DNA from: Siphonodentalium dalli
Lineage: Eukaryota; Mollusca; Scaphopoda; Gadilida; Siphonodentaliidae
Length of the DNA: 64,000 nucleotides
NCBI GenBank assembly: GCA_032622095.1
Contig: CP136066.1
Span: 204,992,978 to 205,056,977, forward strand
Reading direction: 5' to 3'
A model generated the notes under the pieces. That model was given only the letters and a program-made list of their open reading frames with translations, ran no database searches and had not been told where the DNA came from. Within the stretch, counting starts at the first letter, position 1. Each line of letters starts with the position of its first letter. The position numbers were made by a program, and so were the translations under genes. Below are positions 22,508-35,650 of this stretch, piece by piece.

Positions 22508-25500
22508 AATGGAGCTGCATGGATTAATCAAAGATATACGGCCGCGACATGGAGCTGCATGGATTAATCAAAGATATACGGCCGCGACATGGAGCTGCAT
22601 GGATGAATCAAAGATATACAGTCGCGACTCAGTGAGCTGCATGGATGAATCAAAGATATACGGCCGCGACTCAGTGAGCTGCATGGATGAATCAAAGATA
22701 TACGGCCGTGACTCAGTGAGCTGCGTGGATGAATCAAAGATATACGACCGCGACTCAGTGAGATGCATGGATGAATCAAAGATATACAGCCGCGACATGG
22801 AGCTGCATGGATGAATCAAAGATATACAGCCGCGACTCAGTGAGCTGCATGAATTAATCAAAGATATACAGCCGCGACATGGAGCTGCATGGATGAATCA
22901 AAGATATACAGCCGCGACTCAGTGAGCTGCATGGATGAATCAAAGATATACAGCCGCGACATGGAGCTGCATGGATGAATCAAAGATATACAGCCGCGAC
23001 TCAGTGAGCTGCATGGATGAATCAAAGATATACGGCCGCGACATGGAGCTGCATGGATGAATCAAAGATATACGACCGCGACATGGAGCTGCATGGATGA
23101 ATCAAAGATATACACCGCGACTCAGTGAGCTGCATGGATGAATCAAAGATATACGGCCGCGACATGGAGCTGCATGGATGAATCAAAGATATGCGGCCGC
23201 GACTCAGTGAGCTGCATGGATGAATCAAAGATATACACCGCGACTCAGTTAGCTGCATGGATGAATCAAAGATATACGGCCGCGACATGGAGCTGCATGG
23301 CTGAATCAAAGATATACAGCCGCGACTCAGTGAGCTGCATGGATGAATCAAAGATATACGGCCGCGACTCAGTGAGCTGCATGGATGAATCATAGATATA
23401 CAGCCGCGACTCAGTGAGCTGCATGGATGAATCAAAGATATACGGCCGCGACTCAGTGAGCTGCATGGATGAATCAAAGATATACAGCCGCGACATGGAG
23501 CTGCATGGATGAATCAAAGATATACAGCCGCGACATGGAGCTGCATGGATGAATCAAAGATATACACCGCGACATGGAGCTGCATGGATGAATCAAAGAT
23601 ATACGGCCGCGACTAAGTGAGCTGCATGGATGAATCAAAGATATACAGCCGCGACATGGAGCTGCATGGATGAATCAAAGATATACGGCCGCGACATGGA
23701 GCTGCATGGGTGAATCAAAGATATACGGCCGCGACTCAGTGAGCTGCATGGATTAATCAAAGATATACAGCCGCGACATGGAGCTGCATGGATGAATCAA
23801 AGATATACGGCCCCGACATTGAGCTGCATGGATGAATCAAAGATATACGGCCGCGACATGGAGCTGCATGGATGAATCAAAGATATACGGCCGCGACATG
23901 GAGCTGCATGGATGAATCAAAGATATACGGCCGCGACATGGAGCTGCATGGATGAATCAAAGATATACAGCCGCGACATGGAGCTGCATGGATGAATCAA
24001 ATATATACGGCCGCGACTCAGTGAGCTGCATGGATGAATCAAAGATATACGGCCGCGACTCAGTGAGCTGCATGGATGAATCAAAGATATACAGCCGCGA
24101 CATGGAGCTGCATGGATGAATCAAAGATATACGGCCGCGACATGGAGCTGCATGGATGAATCAAAGATATACGGCCGCGACATGGAGCTGCATGGATGAA
24201 TCAAAGATATACAGCCGCGACATGGAGCTGCATGGATGAATCAAAGATATACGGCCGCGACATGGAGCTGCATGGATGAATCAAAGATATACTACGGCCG
24301 CGACATGGAGCTGCATGGATGAATCAAAGATATACGGCCGCGACATGGAGCTGCATGGATGAATCAAAGATATACTACGGCCGCGACATGGAGCTGCATG
24401 GATGAATCAAAGATATACGGCCGCGACATGGAGCTGCATGGATGAATCAAAGATATACGGCCGCGACATGGAGCTGCATGGATGAATCAAAGATATACGG
24501 CCGCGACCCAGTGAGCTGCATGGATGAATCAAAGATATACAGCCGCGACATGGAGCTGCATGGATGAATCAAAGATATACAGCCGCGACTCAGTGAGCTG
24601 CATGGATGAATCAAAGATATACACCGCGACTCAGTGAGCTGCATGGATGAATCAAAGATATACGGCCGCGACATGGAGCTGCATGGCTGAATCAAAGATA
24701 TACAGCCGCGACTCAGTGAGCTGCATGGATGAATCAAAGATATACGGCCGCCACTCAGTGAGCTGCATGGATGAATCAAAGATATACGGCCGCGACTCAG
24801 TGAGCTGCATGGATGAATCAAAGATATACAGCCGCGACATGGAGCTGCATGGATGAATCAAAGATATACAGCCGCGACATGGAGCTGCATGGACGAATCA
24901 AAGATATACACCGCGACATGGAGCTGCATGGATGAATCAAAGATATACGGCCGCGACTCAGTGAGCTGCATGGATGAATCAAAGATATACAGCCGCGACA
25001 TGGAGCTGCATGGATGAATCAAAGATATACGGCCGCGACATGGAGCTGCATGGATGAATCAAAGATATACGGCCGCGACTCAGTGAGCTGCATGGATTAA
25101 TCAAAGATATACAGCCGCGACATGGAGCTGCATGGATGAATCAAAGATATACGGCCCCGACATTGAGCTGCATGGATGAATCAAAGATATACGGCCGCGA
25201 CATGGAGCTGCATGGATGAATCAAAGATATACGGCCGCGACATGGAGCTGCATGGATGAATCAAAGATATACGGCCGCGACATGGAGCTGCATGGATGAA
25301 TCAAAGATATACAGCCGCGACATGGAGCTGCATGGATGAATCAAATATATACGGCCGCGACTCAGTGAGCTGCATGGATGAATCAAAGATATACGGCCGC
25401 GACTCAGTGAGCTGCATGGATGAATCAAAGATATACAGCCGCGACATGGAGCTGCATGGATGAATCAAAGATATACGGCCGCGACATGGAGCTGCATGGA

Positions 25501-27590
25501 TGAATCAAAGATATACGGCCGCGACATGGAGCTGCATGGATGAATCAAAGATATACAGCCGCGACATGGAGCTGCATGGATGAATCAAAGATATACGGCC
25601 GCGACATGGAGCTGCATGGATGAATCAAAGATATACTACGGCCGCGACATGGAGCTGCATGGATGAATCAAAGATATACGGCCGCGACATGGAGCTGCAT
25701 GGATGAATCAAAGATATACTACGGCCGCGACATGGAGCTGCATGGATGAATCAAAGATATACGGCCGCGACATGGAGCTGCATGGATGAATCAAAGATAT
25801 ACGGCCGCGACATGGAGCTGCATGGATGAATCAAAGATATACGGCCGCGACCCAGTGAGCTGCATGGATGAATCAAAGATATACAGCCGCGACATGGAGC
25901 TGCATGGATGAATCAAAGATATACAGCCGCGACTCAGTGAGCTGCATGGATGAATCAAAGATATACACCGCGACTCAGTGAGCTGCATGGATGAATCAAA
26001 GATATACGGCCGCGACATGGAGCTGCATGGCTGAATCAAAGATATACAGCCGCGACTCAGTGAGCTGCATGGATGAATCAAAGATATACGGCCGCGACTC
26101 AGTGAGCTGCATGGATGAATCAAAGATATACGGCCGCGACTCAGTGAGCTGCATGGATGAATCAAAGATATACAGCCGCGACATGGAGCTGCATGGATGA
26201 ATCAAAGATATACAGCCGCGACATGGAGCTGCATGGACGAATCAAAGATATACACCGCGACATGGAGCTGCATGGATGAATCAAAGATATACGGCCGCGA
26301 CTCAGTGAGCTGCATGGATGAATCAAAGATATACAGCCGCGACATGGAGCTGCATGGATGAATCAAAGATATACGGCCGCGACATGGAGCTGCATGGATG
26401 AATCAAAGATATACGGCCGCGACTCAGTGAGCTGCATGGATGAATCAAAGACATACAGCCGCGACATGGAGCTGCATGGATGAATCAAAGATATACGGCC
26501 CCGACATTGAGCTGCATGGATGAATCAAAGATATACGGCCGCGACATGGAGCTGCATGGATGAATCAAAGATATACGGCCGCGACATGGAGCTGCATGGA
26601 TGAATCAAAGATATACGGCCGCGACATGGAGCTGCATGGATGAATCAAAGATATACGGCCGCGACATGGAGCTGCATGGATGAATCAAAGATATACGGCC
26701 GCGACATGGAGCTGCATGGATGAATCAAAGATATACGGCCGCGACATGGAGCTGCATGGATGAATCAAAGATATACGGCCGCGACATGGAGCTGCATGGA
26801 TGAATCAAAGATATACGGCCGCGACTCAGTGAGCTGCATGGATGAATCAAAGATATACGGCCGCGACATGGAGCTGCATGGATGAATCAAAGATATACGG
26901 CCGCGACTCAGTGAGCTGCATGGATGAATCAAAGATATACGGCCGCGACTCAGTGAGCTGCATGGATGAATCAAAGATATACGGCCGCGACATGGAGCTG
27001 CATGGATGAATCAAAGATATACAACCGCGACTCAGTGAGCTGCATGGATGAATCAAAGATATACGGCCGCGACTCAGTGAGCTGCATGGATGAATCAAAG
27101 ATATACGGCCGCGACTCAGTGAGCTGCATGGATGAATCAAAGATATACGACCGCGACATGGAGCTGCATGGATGAATCAAAGATATACGGCCGCGACATG
27201 GAGCTGCATGGATGAATCAAAGATATACGGCCGCGACTCAGTGAGCTGCATGGATGAATCAAAGATATACGGCCGCGACATGGAGCTGCATGGATGAATC
27301 AAAGATATACGGCCGCGACATGGAGCTGCATGGATGAATCAAAGATATACGGCCGCGACTCAGTGAGCTGCATGGATGAATCAAAGATATACGACCGCGA
27401 CATGGAGCTGCATGGATGAATCAAAGATATACGGCCGCGACATGGAGCTGCATGGATGAATCAAAGATATACGGCCGCGACTCAGTGAGCTGCATGGATG
27501 AATCAAAGATATACGGCCGCGACATGGAGCTGCATGGATGAATCAAAGATATACGGCCGCGACTCAGTGAGCTGCATGGATGAATCAAAC
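22508..27590. repeat. Satellite array, 40/42-bp monomers, with a 1344-bp higher-order repeat
   Basis: About 125 head-to-tail monomers. Type A (40 bp) starts CATGGAGCTGCATGGATGAA; type B (42 bp) starts CTCAGTGAGCTGCATGGATG; both continue TCAAAGATATACGGCCGCGA. Rare variants repeat at a fixed distance: CCCCGACATT at 23811, 25155 and 26499 (1344 bp each); ACTACGGCC at 24291 and 25635 (1344); GGCTGAATC at 23301, 24687 and 26031 (1386, then 1344, so one 42-bp monomer was gained or lost). The open frames here arise from runs of the 42-bp monomer (14 codons) and are not genes. Confidence 0.95.
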
Positions 27591-27664
27591 TGTTTGATGT
27601 CATTCAGCAATAGATTGTAGCAACTAAGCGTTTCGATAACTGAATTAAAAACAAATATATATAG

Positions 27665-30450
27665 AACTAGCAGGGTTACCCGGCGTTGCCCAGGTTAATG
27701 TATGCTGTGGATATTTGTTGGGATTAGAGAATGCTCTTGCGTGTTATACGTTTTCTCATAAATTGTATATTCAAATAGCATCACTAAACATGATTATTAC
27801 AGTCATGGAATATAAGTATAGTACGTGGCTCACCTTGTCAATTGTCATTCTGTTTATCGCGATTAATCCGTTCCACCAATAATGAAGTATTTATTTATTT
27901 ACAACTGCGTATACATTAGACGTTATAATATGATACACGAACATCATAAACACATTAGTTCGATAAAAGATGATAATTGGGTTTTACATATTGAGATGTA
28001 TCAATCAATCTAGTGGGTTGGACTAAGATATCGAGGACACCTGGCTATCATATCTCCATGGAGATACAGATGTTTCAAAGAAATTTCCAGGTACTCCTCT
28101 GTTCATGGTGCTATATATTGGCTAAATATTCTTAGTTTAAACGAAATGTTGCTGCGCACATATATCAGCTACATGTGTCAGGCACGTACAGAGCGAGATT
28201 TTGAGTTGTTTATGTCAGTCGATGAGTCTGTTCTAAAACCCTTGTCAGATGTCAGTATTGGTAGGATCCTGAAAAGTCTTGTGCTACTAACTGCATTTCC
28301 TTGTATATCAGAAGAAACTATATTTGACTGCACACTGTGACCACTATTTTTGAACAGGCCTTCCATATCTCTTGACAAATTGTAACTTTTTGTGGAAACT
28401 GTATTGAATGGAACAGACTAAATTTTGATATTATATATATGCAATCCTCTGACGGTTCGAGGTCTCTCAGTTTGCACGAATATATGTATCTCTTCAATAG
28501 AATGATAAATTTACGTTTAATGCTTCTTCTAGTTATCTCTTTTTGCTAGCTCATTGTGTGAATGCCTTGATTGCCATTCCCATATAAATATGACTGTTAA
28601 GAAGATATAATTGTTCAAGTGACTTATGTGGGTCACCATATGTCGGGATTGTGAAATGTGAACGCCCAACTACTTAAAATGATATGGAGATGGCCTGGTG
28701 ACTGTATATAACTTATATGTGGATATCGACGAATAGCAATCTTATCAATGATAGTGCATATCCGCTCGCCACCCGTGACGCAAACGACACCAAATGTGAT
28801 TTAATTCATGGTATATCATTAGAGAAAAACGTGTATGAATTTGGTGGAATTTGGTTTAATAAATCAATTGTTGATGCAACGCTGACTCGAACAACGCCAT
28901 ATTGCGTAGGTGATTATGTATTCGTTTGGAGGAAATCAGCGACAAAACTTTTCACCATATTTTTTTAATTTCCCCTCCCACCAACAGCGTCATTTTAGAA
29001 AATTTTAACCCGCACCATTATCTTCCTTGTAAAAAGTTACCCCTCTTAGAACGCCTTGGTGCCATCTCGATTGTACCGCGTGAAGTTATATATAGAACGC
29101 ACACAGACAGACAAAAAGACAGACAGACAGCACAATTTTATTTCTTGTATCATTTGAGAAGAACGTGTCTGAATTTGATGGTAATTTGTACTAAAAATAT
29201 TTTGTATCAGTTTTGGTGACCCTCCCGTCCCTATTTCGGACTCAAGCTGCACACACTTAGACTCATTAGAGATTAGAGATGCATATATATGAAATTGGTG
29301 AAAATTGGCGAGTATAAAAATTGGTATCAAATTTAAGGTCCCCATATCTCTCACCCATAGGGCACCAATTTGGTGTATCTAAACCACACGATAAGATTCC
29401 TCGTATCACGGTGAAGAATATGTATCAATCTGGTGGAAATCGGCACTAAACATATAGATATGGCCCCACTTGTGACATCCTTATACCACACGATTACACT
29501 CCTGATATCACGGAGATGATTGTTTATAAGTTTGGTGATAATCGGCGACTAAACAATTATTTTTATCAAATTTGGTGCCAATCCCTCCCCTCTCCATCTC
29601 TCACCCAAACAGCACCAATATGGCGTCTTTAAATCACGATTAGATTCCTCGTATCATGGATAAGAACGTGTATCAATTTGGTGGAAATTGGCGCTAAAAA
29701 AAATTGTGCATCAATTTTGGGGCCCCTGTCCCTTTCAATGCAACCTGACTCGAATGAGGCCACATTTGACAGATAAAAGCCACACCATTAGACTCCTCAT
29801 ACCATGGGGATGATTTTGTATAAGTGTGGTGGCAATCGGCGACTTATTATCAAATTTAGTGCCCACCCCCTCCCAATCTCTCATCCTAAAACAACAATTT
29901 GGCGTTGTTAAATCGCACAATTAGATTCCTTGTATCATGAAGAAGAATATATATCAATTTGGTGGAAATCGGCGCTAAAATTAGTTTTATCAATTTTGGT
30001 GCCCCTCTCCCCTTCCGTTCATCCCTGACTCAAACGACGCCACTTTTGACATATTTAAACCACACCGTTGGATTCTTCATATCATGGGGATGATTATATG
30101 TAAGTATCGTGGCAATCGGTGACAGAAAAATCTGCCCCCCCCCTTCCGGGCACCCCTGACGCGAACGGCGCCACTTTTGACATATCTAAACCACACCATT
30201 AGATTCCTCATATTATGGGGATGATTATATATAAGTTTGGTGGCAATCGGCGACAATTTTTTTTCTGCCCCTCCCCCTTTTCTGCCCCTGACAACCACGG
30301 CGTCACTTTAGAAAATTCTAACCCCGACCATTATCTTTCTCGTAAAAAGCTACTCATAGTAGACCCCTTTGGCATCATCTAGATGGTCCCCTGTGAATTT
30401 CTATAGAACACAGACAGACAGACAGACAGACATTCGCAAATATAGATATA
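27665..30450 (+). mobile_element. Long interspersed element, ACTAGCAGGGTTACCCGGCG start and ACAG-repeat tail
   Basis: Starts AACTAGCAGGGTTACCCGGC and ends in (ACAG)n followed by ATTCGCAAATATAGATATAG, an end style of invertebrate non-autonomous retro- or rolling-circle-like repeats. From about 28840 to 30300 a degenerate module recurs at 110-150 bp spacing; its most constant part is TTGGTGGCAATCGGCGAC or a variant, near 29298, 29429, 29538, 29676, 29826, 29958, 30106 and 30238, alternating with ACCACACCATTAGATTCCTC. A smaller open frame at 28146-28340 shows no family similarity. Superfamily unresolved. Confidence 0.55.
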
Positions 30451-30454
30451 GAAG

Positions 30455-30540
30455 ATATACGCATAGTGTTTCTGAATAACAAATTTAATCCACAAGTGGG
30501 ATTGGATTATATTTGTTATTCAGAAACACTATGCGTATAT
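30455..30540. mobile_element. Short foldback hairpin
   Basis: ATATACGCATAGTGTTTCTG at the left is complemented at the right end by CAGAAACACTATGCGTATAT; the arms run about 32 bp with a 22-bp loop. It directly abuts the tail of the preceding element. Confidence 0.75.
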
Positions 30541-30546
30541 ATTTTG

Positions 30547-30712
30547 TTTATGCCACGATCTTTACAATGCGATTGATAAACACTTTTCCGTTCAAATTGT
30601 GTGGAGAAAGTTTAATCCACTCTGCGAAGTTTATGCCACGATCTTTACAATGCGATGGATAAACAATTTTTCGTTCAAATGGTATGGAGAAAGTTTAATC
30701 CACTCTGCGAAG
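30547..30712 (+). repeat. 83-bp tandem duplication
   Basis: TTTATGCCACGATCTTTACA at 30547 recurs at 30630, and both copies end TTTAATCCACTCTGCGAAG. Two near-identical units, followed by short TTTAATCAACAG repeats. Confidence 0.85.
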
Positions 30713-31112
30713 TTTAATCAACAGTAGGCACGTTTAATCAACAGGTGTTGATTGAATGTAAAATTTAAACATATGGCTTTATTTATATAGTAAGATAGGC
30801 GATCGTGGTATAAATTCACAGGTAAGGACTGCAATTTGCTTTAGTATATGAACTATATATACGCAGTTTAGTAATCTACTGACTCAAACTTGCGCACCTA
30901 ATTTCCCACTCAACCACCAGATCTCTATTATTGAATATTGATCTACCGTATGATGTACTGCCTTCCAGATTAGCTGAATAACACTTGCCCGACATATATG
31001 ATGAAAATTTTCCTTTGAACAAAATCCTGCTCAGACATCAGTTGAAACGAAAAATCACACAAACTCAATTATATATTATAGCTACCAAATCAACCATGCA
31101 AAACCCATATAT
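30713..31112. other. Intergenic sequence, nothing recognised
   Basis: AT-rich, without gene or clear repeat. Confidence 0.4.
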
Positions 31113-31305
31113 AGCAATATGCACTGGAAGGCACCACATAGCAATATGCACTGGAAGGCACCACATAGCAATATGCACTGGAAGGCACCACATAACAATA
31201 TGCACTGGAAGGCACCACATAGCAATATATGCACTGGAAGGCACCAAAAAGCAATATGCACTGGAAGGCACCAAAGAGCAATATGCACTGGAAGGCACCA
31301 CACCA
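31113..31305. repeat. 27-bp minisatellite, seven units
   Basis: Seven units of AGCAATATGCACTGGAAGGC plus ACCACAT, with small changes in the last three. Because 27 is nine codons, several frames on both strands stay open through the array, producing spurious 70-125 residue frames. Confidence 0.95.
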
Positions 31306-31496
31306 AGCACCATAAAACCACAAAAGCATGCATGTAGATATGTTCAGCTGCCATCTTGTTAACATTTTAATTGTTTGTATTTGGGAGAGGGGCGTCATAA
31401 GCTGACAAAACTTGTGCCCCGATCCCTTGTGTAATATTATGTGCAAGTAAAATATGTTTCAAGTCAATTGGTAGAAGACGGAATGGGCAGCATGTC
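31306..31496. other. Short intergenic spacer
   Basis: No recognisable feature. Confidence 0.4.
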
Positions 31497-33739
31497 CACT
31501 ATGGGGCGCCCTTCCTCTATTTATCCCCTATTTAGAGATATCTCCAATTCATTTGGAGATATCTCCAATTCATTAAGAGATATCTCCAATTCATTAAGAG
31601 ATATCTCCAATTGCCAAGGAGATATCTCCAAATGACTAAGAGATATCTACTCGCGAATTAAGAGATATCACTAAATCACTAGCAGATATCTCTTAATTCA
31701 CGAGGAGATATCTCCTAGCCACGAGGAGATATCTCTTAGTACTGCTGAATTAAGAGATATCTCCTCGGCCTCTAAGAGATATCTCCAAATGACTAAGAGA
31801 TATCTCCTCGCGAATTAAGAGATATCTCCAATTCATTAGCAGATATCTCTTAATTCACGAGGAGATATCTCTTAGTGGCATGATTTAGAGATATCTCTTA
31901 ATTCGCGAGGAGATATCTCTTAGTGATTTAGAGATATATCTTAATTCGCGAGGAGATATCTCTTAGCCACGAGGAGATATCTCTTAGTACTACTGAATTA
32001 AGAGATATCTCCTCGGCCGCTAAGAGATATCTCTTAGCCAGTTTTGGGTCAGAGAACATTAATAATTTCTCCTCCCAGCAAGTGGTTTTTTTTTTGCCAG
32101 CCATTGTGAATATTGTATGTGTTAATTTCGTTATGGCAGAAGGGCGAGCACACGATATATTGGTGCATGTGCAACAGAACCTATTAAATGGACAGAGTAT
32201 AATGATTTGGACTGTAGCAGAGTATATATTTTATTTACCGCTTGGATTTGGGGAGAATATCATTAGTCCGTCTATATAAGGCGGATGCTGTGTTCGTATC
32301 ATCGTTGGGCTCCACGGTCAATTTGGCTTCCCATATGCATGCAGGTGTTTGATGATCCAAATCAATTATATCATATTGTCAAATCACCTTTTCACTAGAT
32401 CCATGATTATATAACGAAAGCATTATATTTATGGCAATGTTGCCTTTCAGCTTTGCCATCAACACCAGTTCTCAGTTCACAAAATCCATGTTTATTGTTC
32501 ACAAATCAGTAGTGCATCGACGGCATCTTTGGTCCCTGAATTATTCTCCACGTAATTGACATAGCTAAAATAACCAAGAGACATCTGGCGACATAAGAGT
32601 TTCTGTGGCATCACGTTCCCTACAGGGCCTGTATACATGTTCTCGTGTTTTTTGCATGCACCTATACATTGTATCTATAGTACTATATCACTTGACACTA
32701 TATTAACACTGTTCGAATTTTGTGAATCCAGTCGTAATTTTCGATTTGATAACACATCATTTGACAGTCATTTTCGTTCTGTCTGAAATATGTCATAATA
32801 TGACAGGAATTGGGTCCGGGAACTCCTTAGTGGGGCTAAGGACACGCACAAAATACTTGCTGCATATATATGTCCAATTTTAACGGTATCAACAGTTAAT
32901 TTCTCGTTTCAGCAACAACTAATTAATCCATAAATACATATTTTATCTGTTTGATTTTAGGTTAGGAAAGGGCGTCAAAGTTACATTTTCCAAGTGATTT
33001 TCTCCACATTTCTTACTGCCATTGTTACATAAGCCATACCAACAATTGCGGTGGCCCCTTTTTTATTATAAGACCCACCATCACTGTTTTATTGGATGAC
33101 ATGTTTACATTGCGCAAGGTAGGGCAACGTATTGTAATACCCGGAGAATGTCCGACCCTATGTTTTAAACAACGCCACGTGCTCTCGCTGTTCTATACAT
33201 AGCATCATATTATCATATTATTATGTAATATGTATGTGTATTGAAATAAAAAAAATCCTATCCTATCATTGAGTGCTATTGAGGGATCCTTCATTTTAAG
33301 CCTGTTCCAGTCAACACTGTCGAATTGGAGATATCTCTTAGCGGCCGAGGAGATATCTCTTAATTCAGCAGTACTAAGATATATCTCCTCGTGGCTAAGA
33401 GATATCTCCTCGCGAATTAAGAGATATCTCTAAATCACTAAGAGATATCTCCTCGCGAATTAAGAGATATCTCTAAATCATGCCACTAAGAGATATCTCC
33501 TCGCGAATTAAGAGATATCTGCTAATGAATTGGAGATATCTCTTAATTCGCGAGGAGATATCTCCTCGATCATGTCGATTAAGAGATATATCTAAATTGC
33601 TAGCAGATATCTCTTAATTCGCGAGGAGATATCTCTAAATCGCTAGGAGATATCTCTTAATTCACGAGGAGATATCTCTTAGCCACGAGGAGATATCTGC
33701 AAATAGGGGATAGATAGAGGAACGGCGCCCCATAGTCCA
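31497..33739. mobile_element. Large foldback element with terminal AGATATCT palindrome arrays
   Basis: Both ends share, in inverted orientation, ACTATGGGGCGCC, TTCCTCTAT and TATCCCCTATTT. The left array (31535-32035) has about 22 copies of AGATATCT or a close form, the right array (33325-33705) about 15, spaced about 20-25 bp. Linkers such as AATTCGCGAGG and CCTCGCGAATT alternate around the core, giving palindromes of up to 36 bp. The 1.28-kb centre (32040-33320) has no credible gene and includes a LINE-like 3' tail at 33242-33267. Outer boundaries and target duplication are not resolved. Confidence 0.75.
33242..33267 (+). repeat. Probable LINE 3' tail
   Basis: GAAATAAAAAAAATCCTATC followed by CTATC repeats resembles the short tandem-repeat tails of jockey/CR1-type retrotransposons. 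The upstream few hundred bases may be its 3' UTR, but no coding sequence remains. Confidence 0.4.
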
Positions 33740-34750
33740 CACCCTCCCCAGCTTCCCGTACACCCCGTCATAATGCTGATATGATATGAAGCAAAGACAT
33801 ATTATCTAGACAATTTGAAAGAACAGTCGATATCCGACATATTATACGAGCATTGTCGTTAATAATAACGCCCAAGTATACACCATGCATGCCGGAATTC
33901 ATCCCCGACAATGGTTCCAGATGCGGCCCGTCATTCGTATTCTTATAACACGATCTCTCACAAATAACAGAACAATTGCACAAAAGAACAACTATTATTC
34001 AGGGCTTATAACATCGATAAACCCGTGTAGTCATTTGTGGAACATGGAGGCATGACAAGCGGAGAAATCAATGGATTCGGATCAGAACCATGGTGGCATT
34101 CTGTTCTCTTCGACCGAGTTTATTGCATAAAGATCTTATTATATTGAGAAGCGGCCACATTGACTCGAGTCGAAACGTAATGTGATATGCGCTCAGTGTG
34201 ACACACAGTCATGTATAGCAATCTGAAACTGATGATGGTCTTATCCAAACATTTTGCCATCTTCTCAACTCATTGGGAGTAATTTCCAAATATGTCTGAA
34301 TTATAATTTTGGCAAAAAATTAAATCTTGTTTTTGTTGGGTATACGTTCTAAAATATTTTCAAAATCCCATTGAACCGCTCCAGGAACCAGCTTCCACCT
34401 CAAAATTCATGTCATTAGAACGAGGAGAAATTTGTCTGCGAAAAATTGGGACCTTGGTCATCATTATATATTTAGCCTCGAATCTTCTTTAATATGACTA
34501 GCAGACACCCGCCCCTTTCTTATGACATCCATACATTTATTTACCACCTTTATTATCTGGGGAAATTATATGACGGATAGGTTGTAAACCATTATTTCTT
34601 TCACTCTTCTCATGTTGACAAACGGAAAGGCCCGTGCTCCATTTCTGACTTGTTATTTATTGTCATTTCCGGGGGGGGGGGGGGTATGTGCAATTTTCGT
34701 TGACCCGGACAGATGTGTCACCTTGTCAGACAACCACTTCCCTGTATTGG
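33740..34750. other. Intergenic sequence with a diverged direct repeat
   Basis: A block at 34055-34170 (AGAACCATGGTGGCATTCTG, TTCGACCGA, GCGGCCACATTGACTC) has a diverged direct copy at 35245-35345, just after the MITE. A poly-G run lies at about 34673-34684. No gene is supported. Confidence 0.45.
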
Positions 34751-35231
34751 TTAAAGGCCCACTTAATTTTCGACCCACAGATTATTTTTTATAACGCCTT
34801 GATATACGGTTTTAATAACAATATGAATACAATATGAATAAAATACAATAATTCATCCCCATTTGAAACGTCTGTTTCTCAGAAGATGGCCATTGAGAAA
34901 TACAGAAAACAGCTGAAATCAAGAGAGATCCCCCCGTTATGGCTCCCAGAATTCAAACTAAAAATGTATTTTCAATGGAAGTGGACTAACTCTATCTTTA
35001 AAATATAGTTACTCCCCCTCCATTGAAAATACTACACTTTGCGCAACAAAACAGATTAAACTTAAGCACAAAAACACGTCGGTAACTCAACAAAAACAAC
35101 ATGTTCACAGTTTATTACAACGGATAAGTTGATAATACAATGTTTTAGAGTTGCCTCTTTCAAATGGTATAAAGTATGGCATATACTGTATATTTGTAAT
35201 CTGGGTGTTCGAAAATTAAATGGGCCTTTGA
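34751..35231 (-). mobile_element. TTAA-type MITE family F1, compact copy
   Basis: Starts AGGCCCACTTAATTTTCGA at 34755 and ends with the complement, AATTAAATGGGCCT, at 35227. Flanks are TTAA on the left and TTGA on the right, a TTAA duplication with one change. Its reverse complement aligns with the F1 copy at 61653 (TATACCATTTGAAAGAGG, GAACATGTTGTTTTGT) but has only one copy of the segment amplified there. Length 473 bp, no coding frame. TTAA duplication indicates piggyBac-type mobilisation. Confidence 0.85.
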
Positions 35232-35650
35232 CCTATAAGTCAATGGTTGGGGATGAGAACCATGATGGTATATATTCTCTTCTTTTCGACCGAAATTATG
35301 GTATACAGACTTTATTTTATTGAGCAGCGGTCACATTGACTCATTGGGAGTTTCGATTTTGAATAATTATGCTCAAGTTCTCAAGCTTTTGTAAGCGACG
35401 AACATGTATCGTTATAACGTGCAGGACCAGTACAGCTGACAGGACGAGACTATTCCAACTATACAGAAGTGGTGTCTTGTTCAGACTTGTTGGATTTACC
35501 CCAGATGTGCATAATTATGCTGACTCACTTATGGGTACCCCCTCTCCCATAACGGTTATTACACTGAAAAATAAATAATTAGTAATGACAAAGCAACATG
35601 ACTACCAAAACAAGTTGAACATATATACATATGATAATGGACATGTAATA
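35232..35650. other. Intergenic sequence
   Basis: Contains the second copy of the direct repeat noted at 34055; nothing else recognised. Confidence 0.4.

Noticed and set aside
22508-27590. CRISPR-like appearance of regular 40-bp repeats
   Set aside because: There are no unique spacers; the whole period is repeated, and the genome context is animal.
30985-31446. Cys/Trp-rich small protein frames
   Set aside because: They come from the 27-bp minisatellite (nine codons per unit) and are open in several frames on both strands.
34612-34794. 60-residue plus-strand frame near the poly-G run
   Set aside because: It spans a homopolymer and runs into the F1 MITE; no evidence of a gene.
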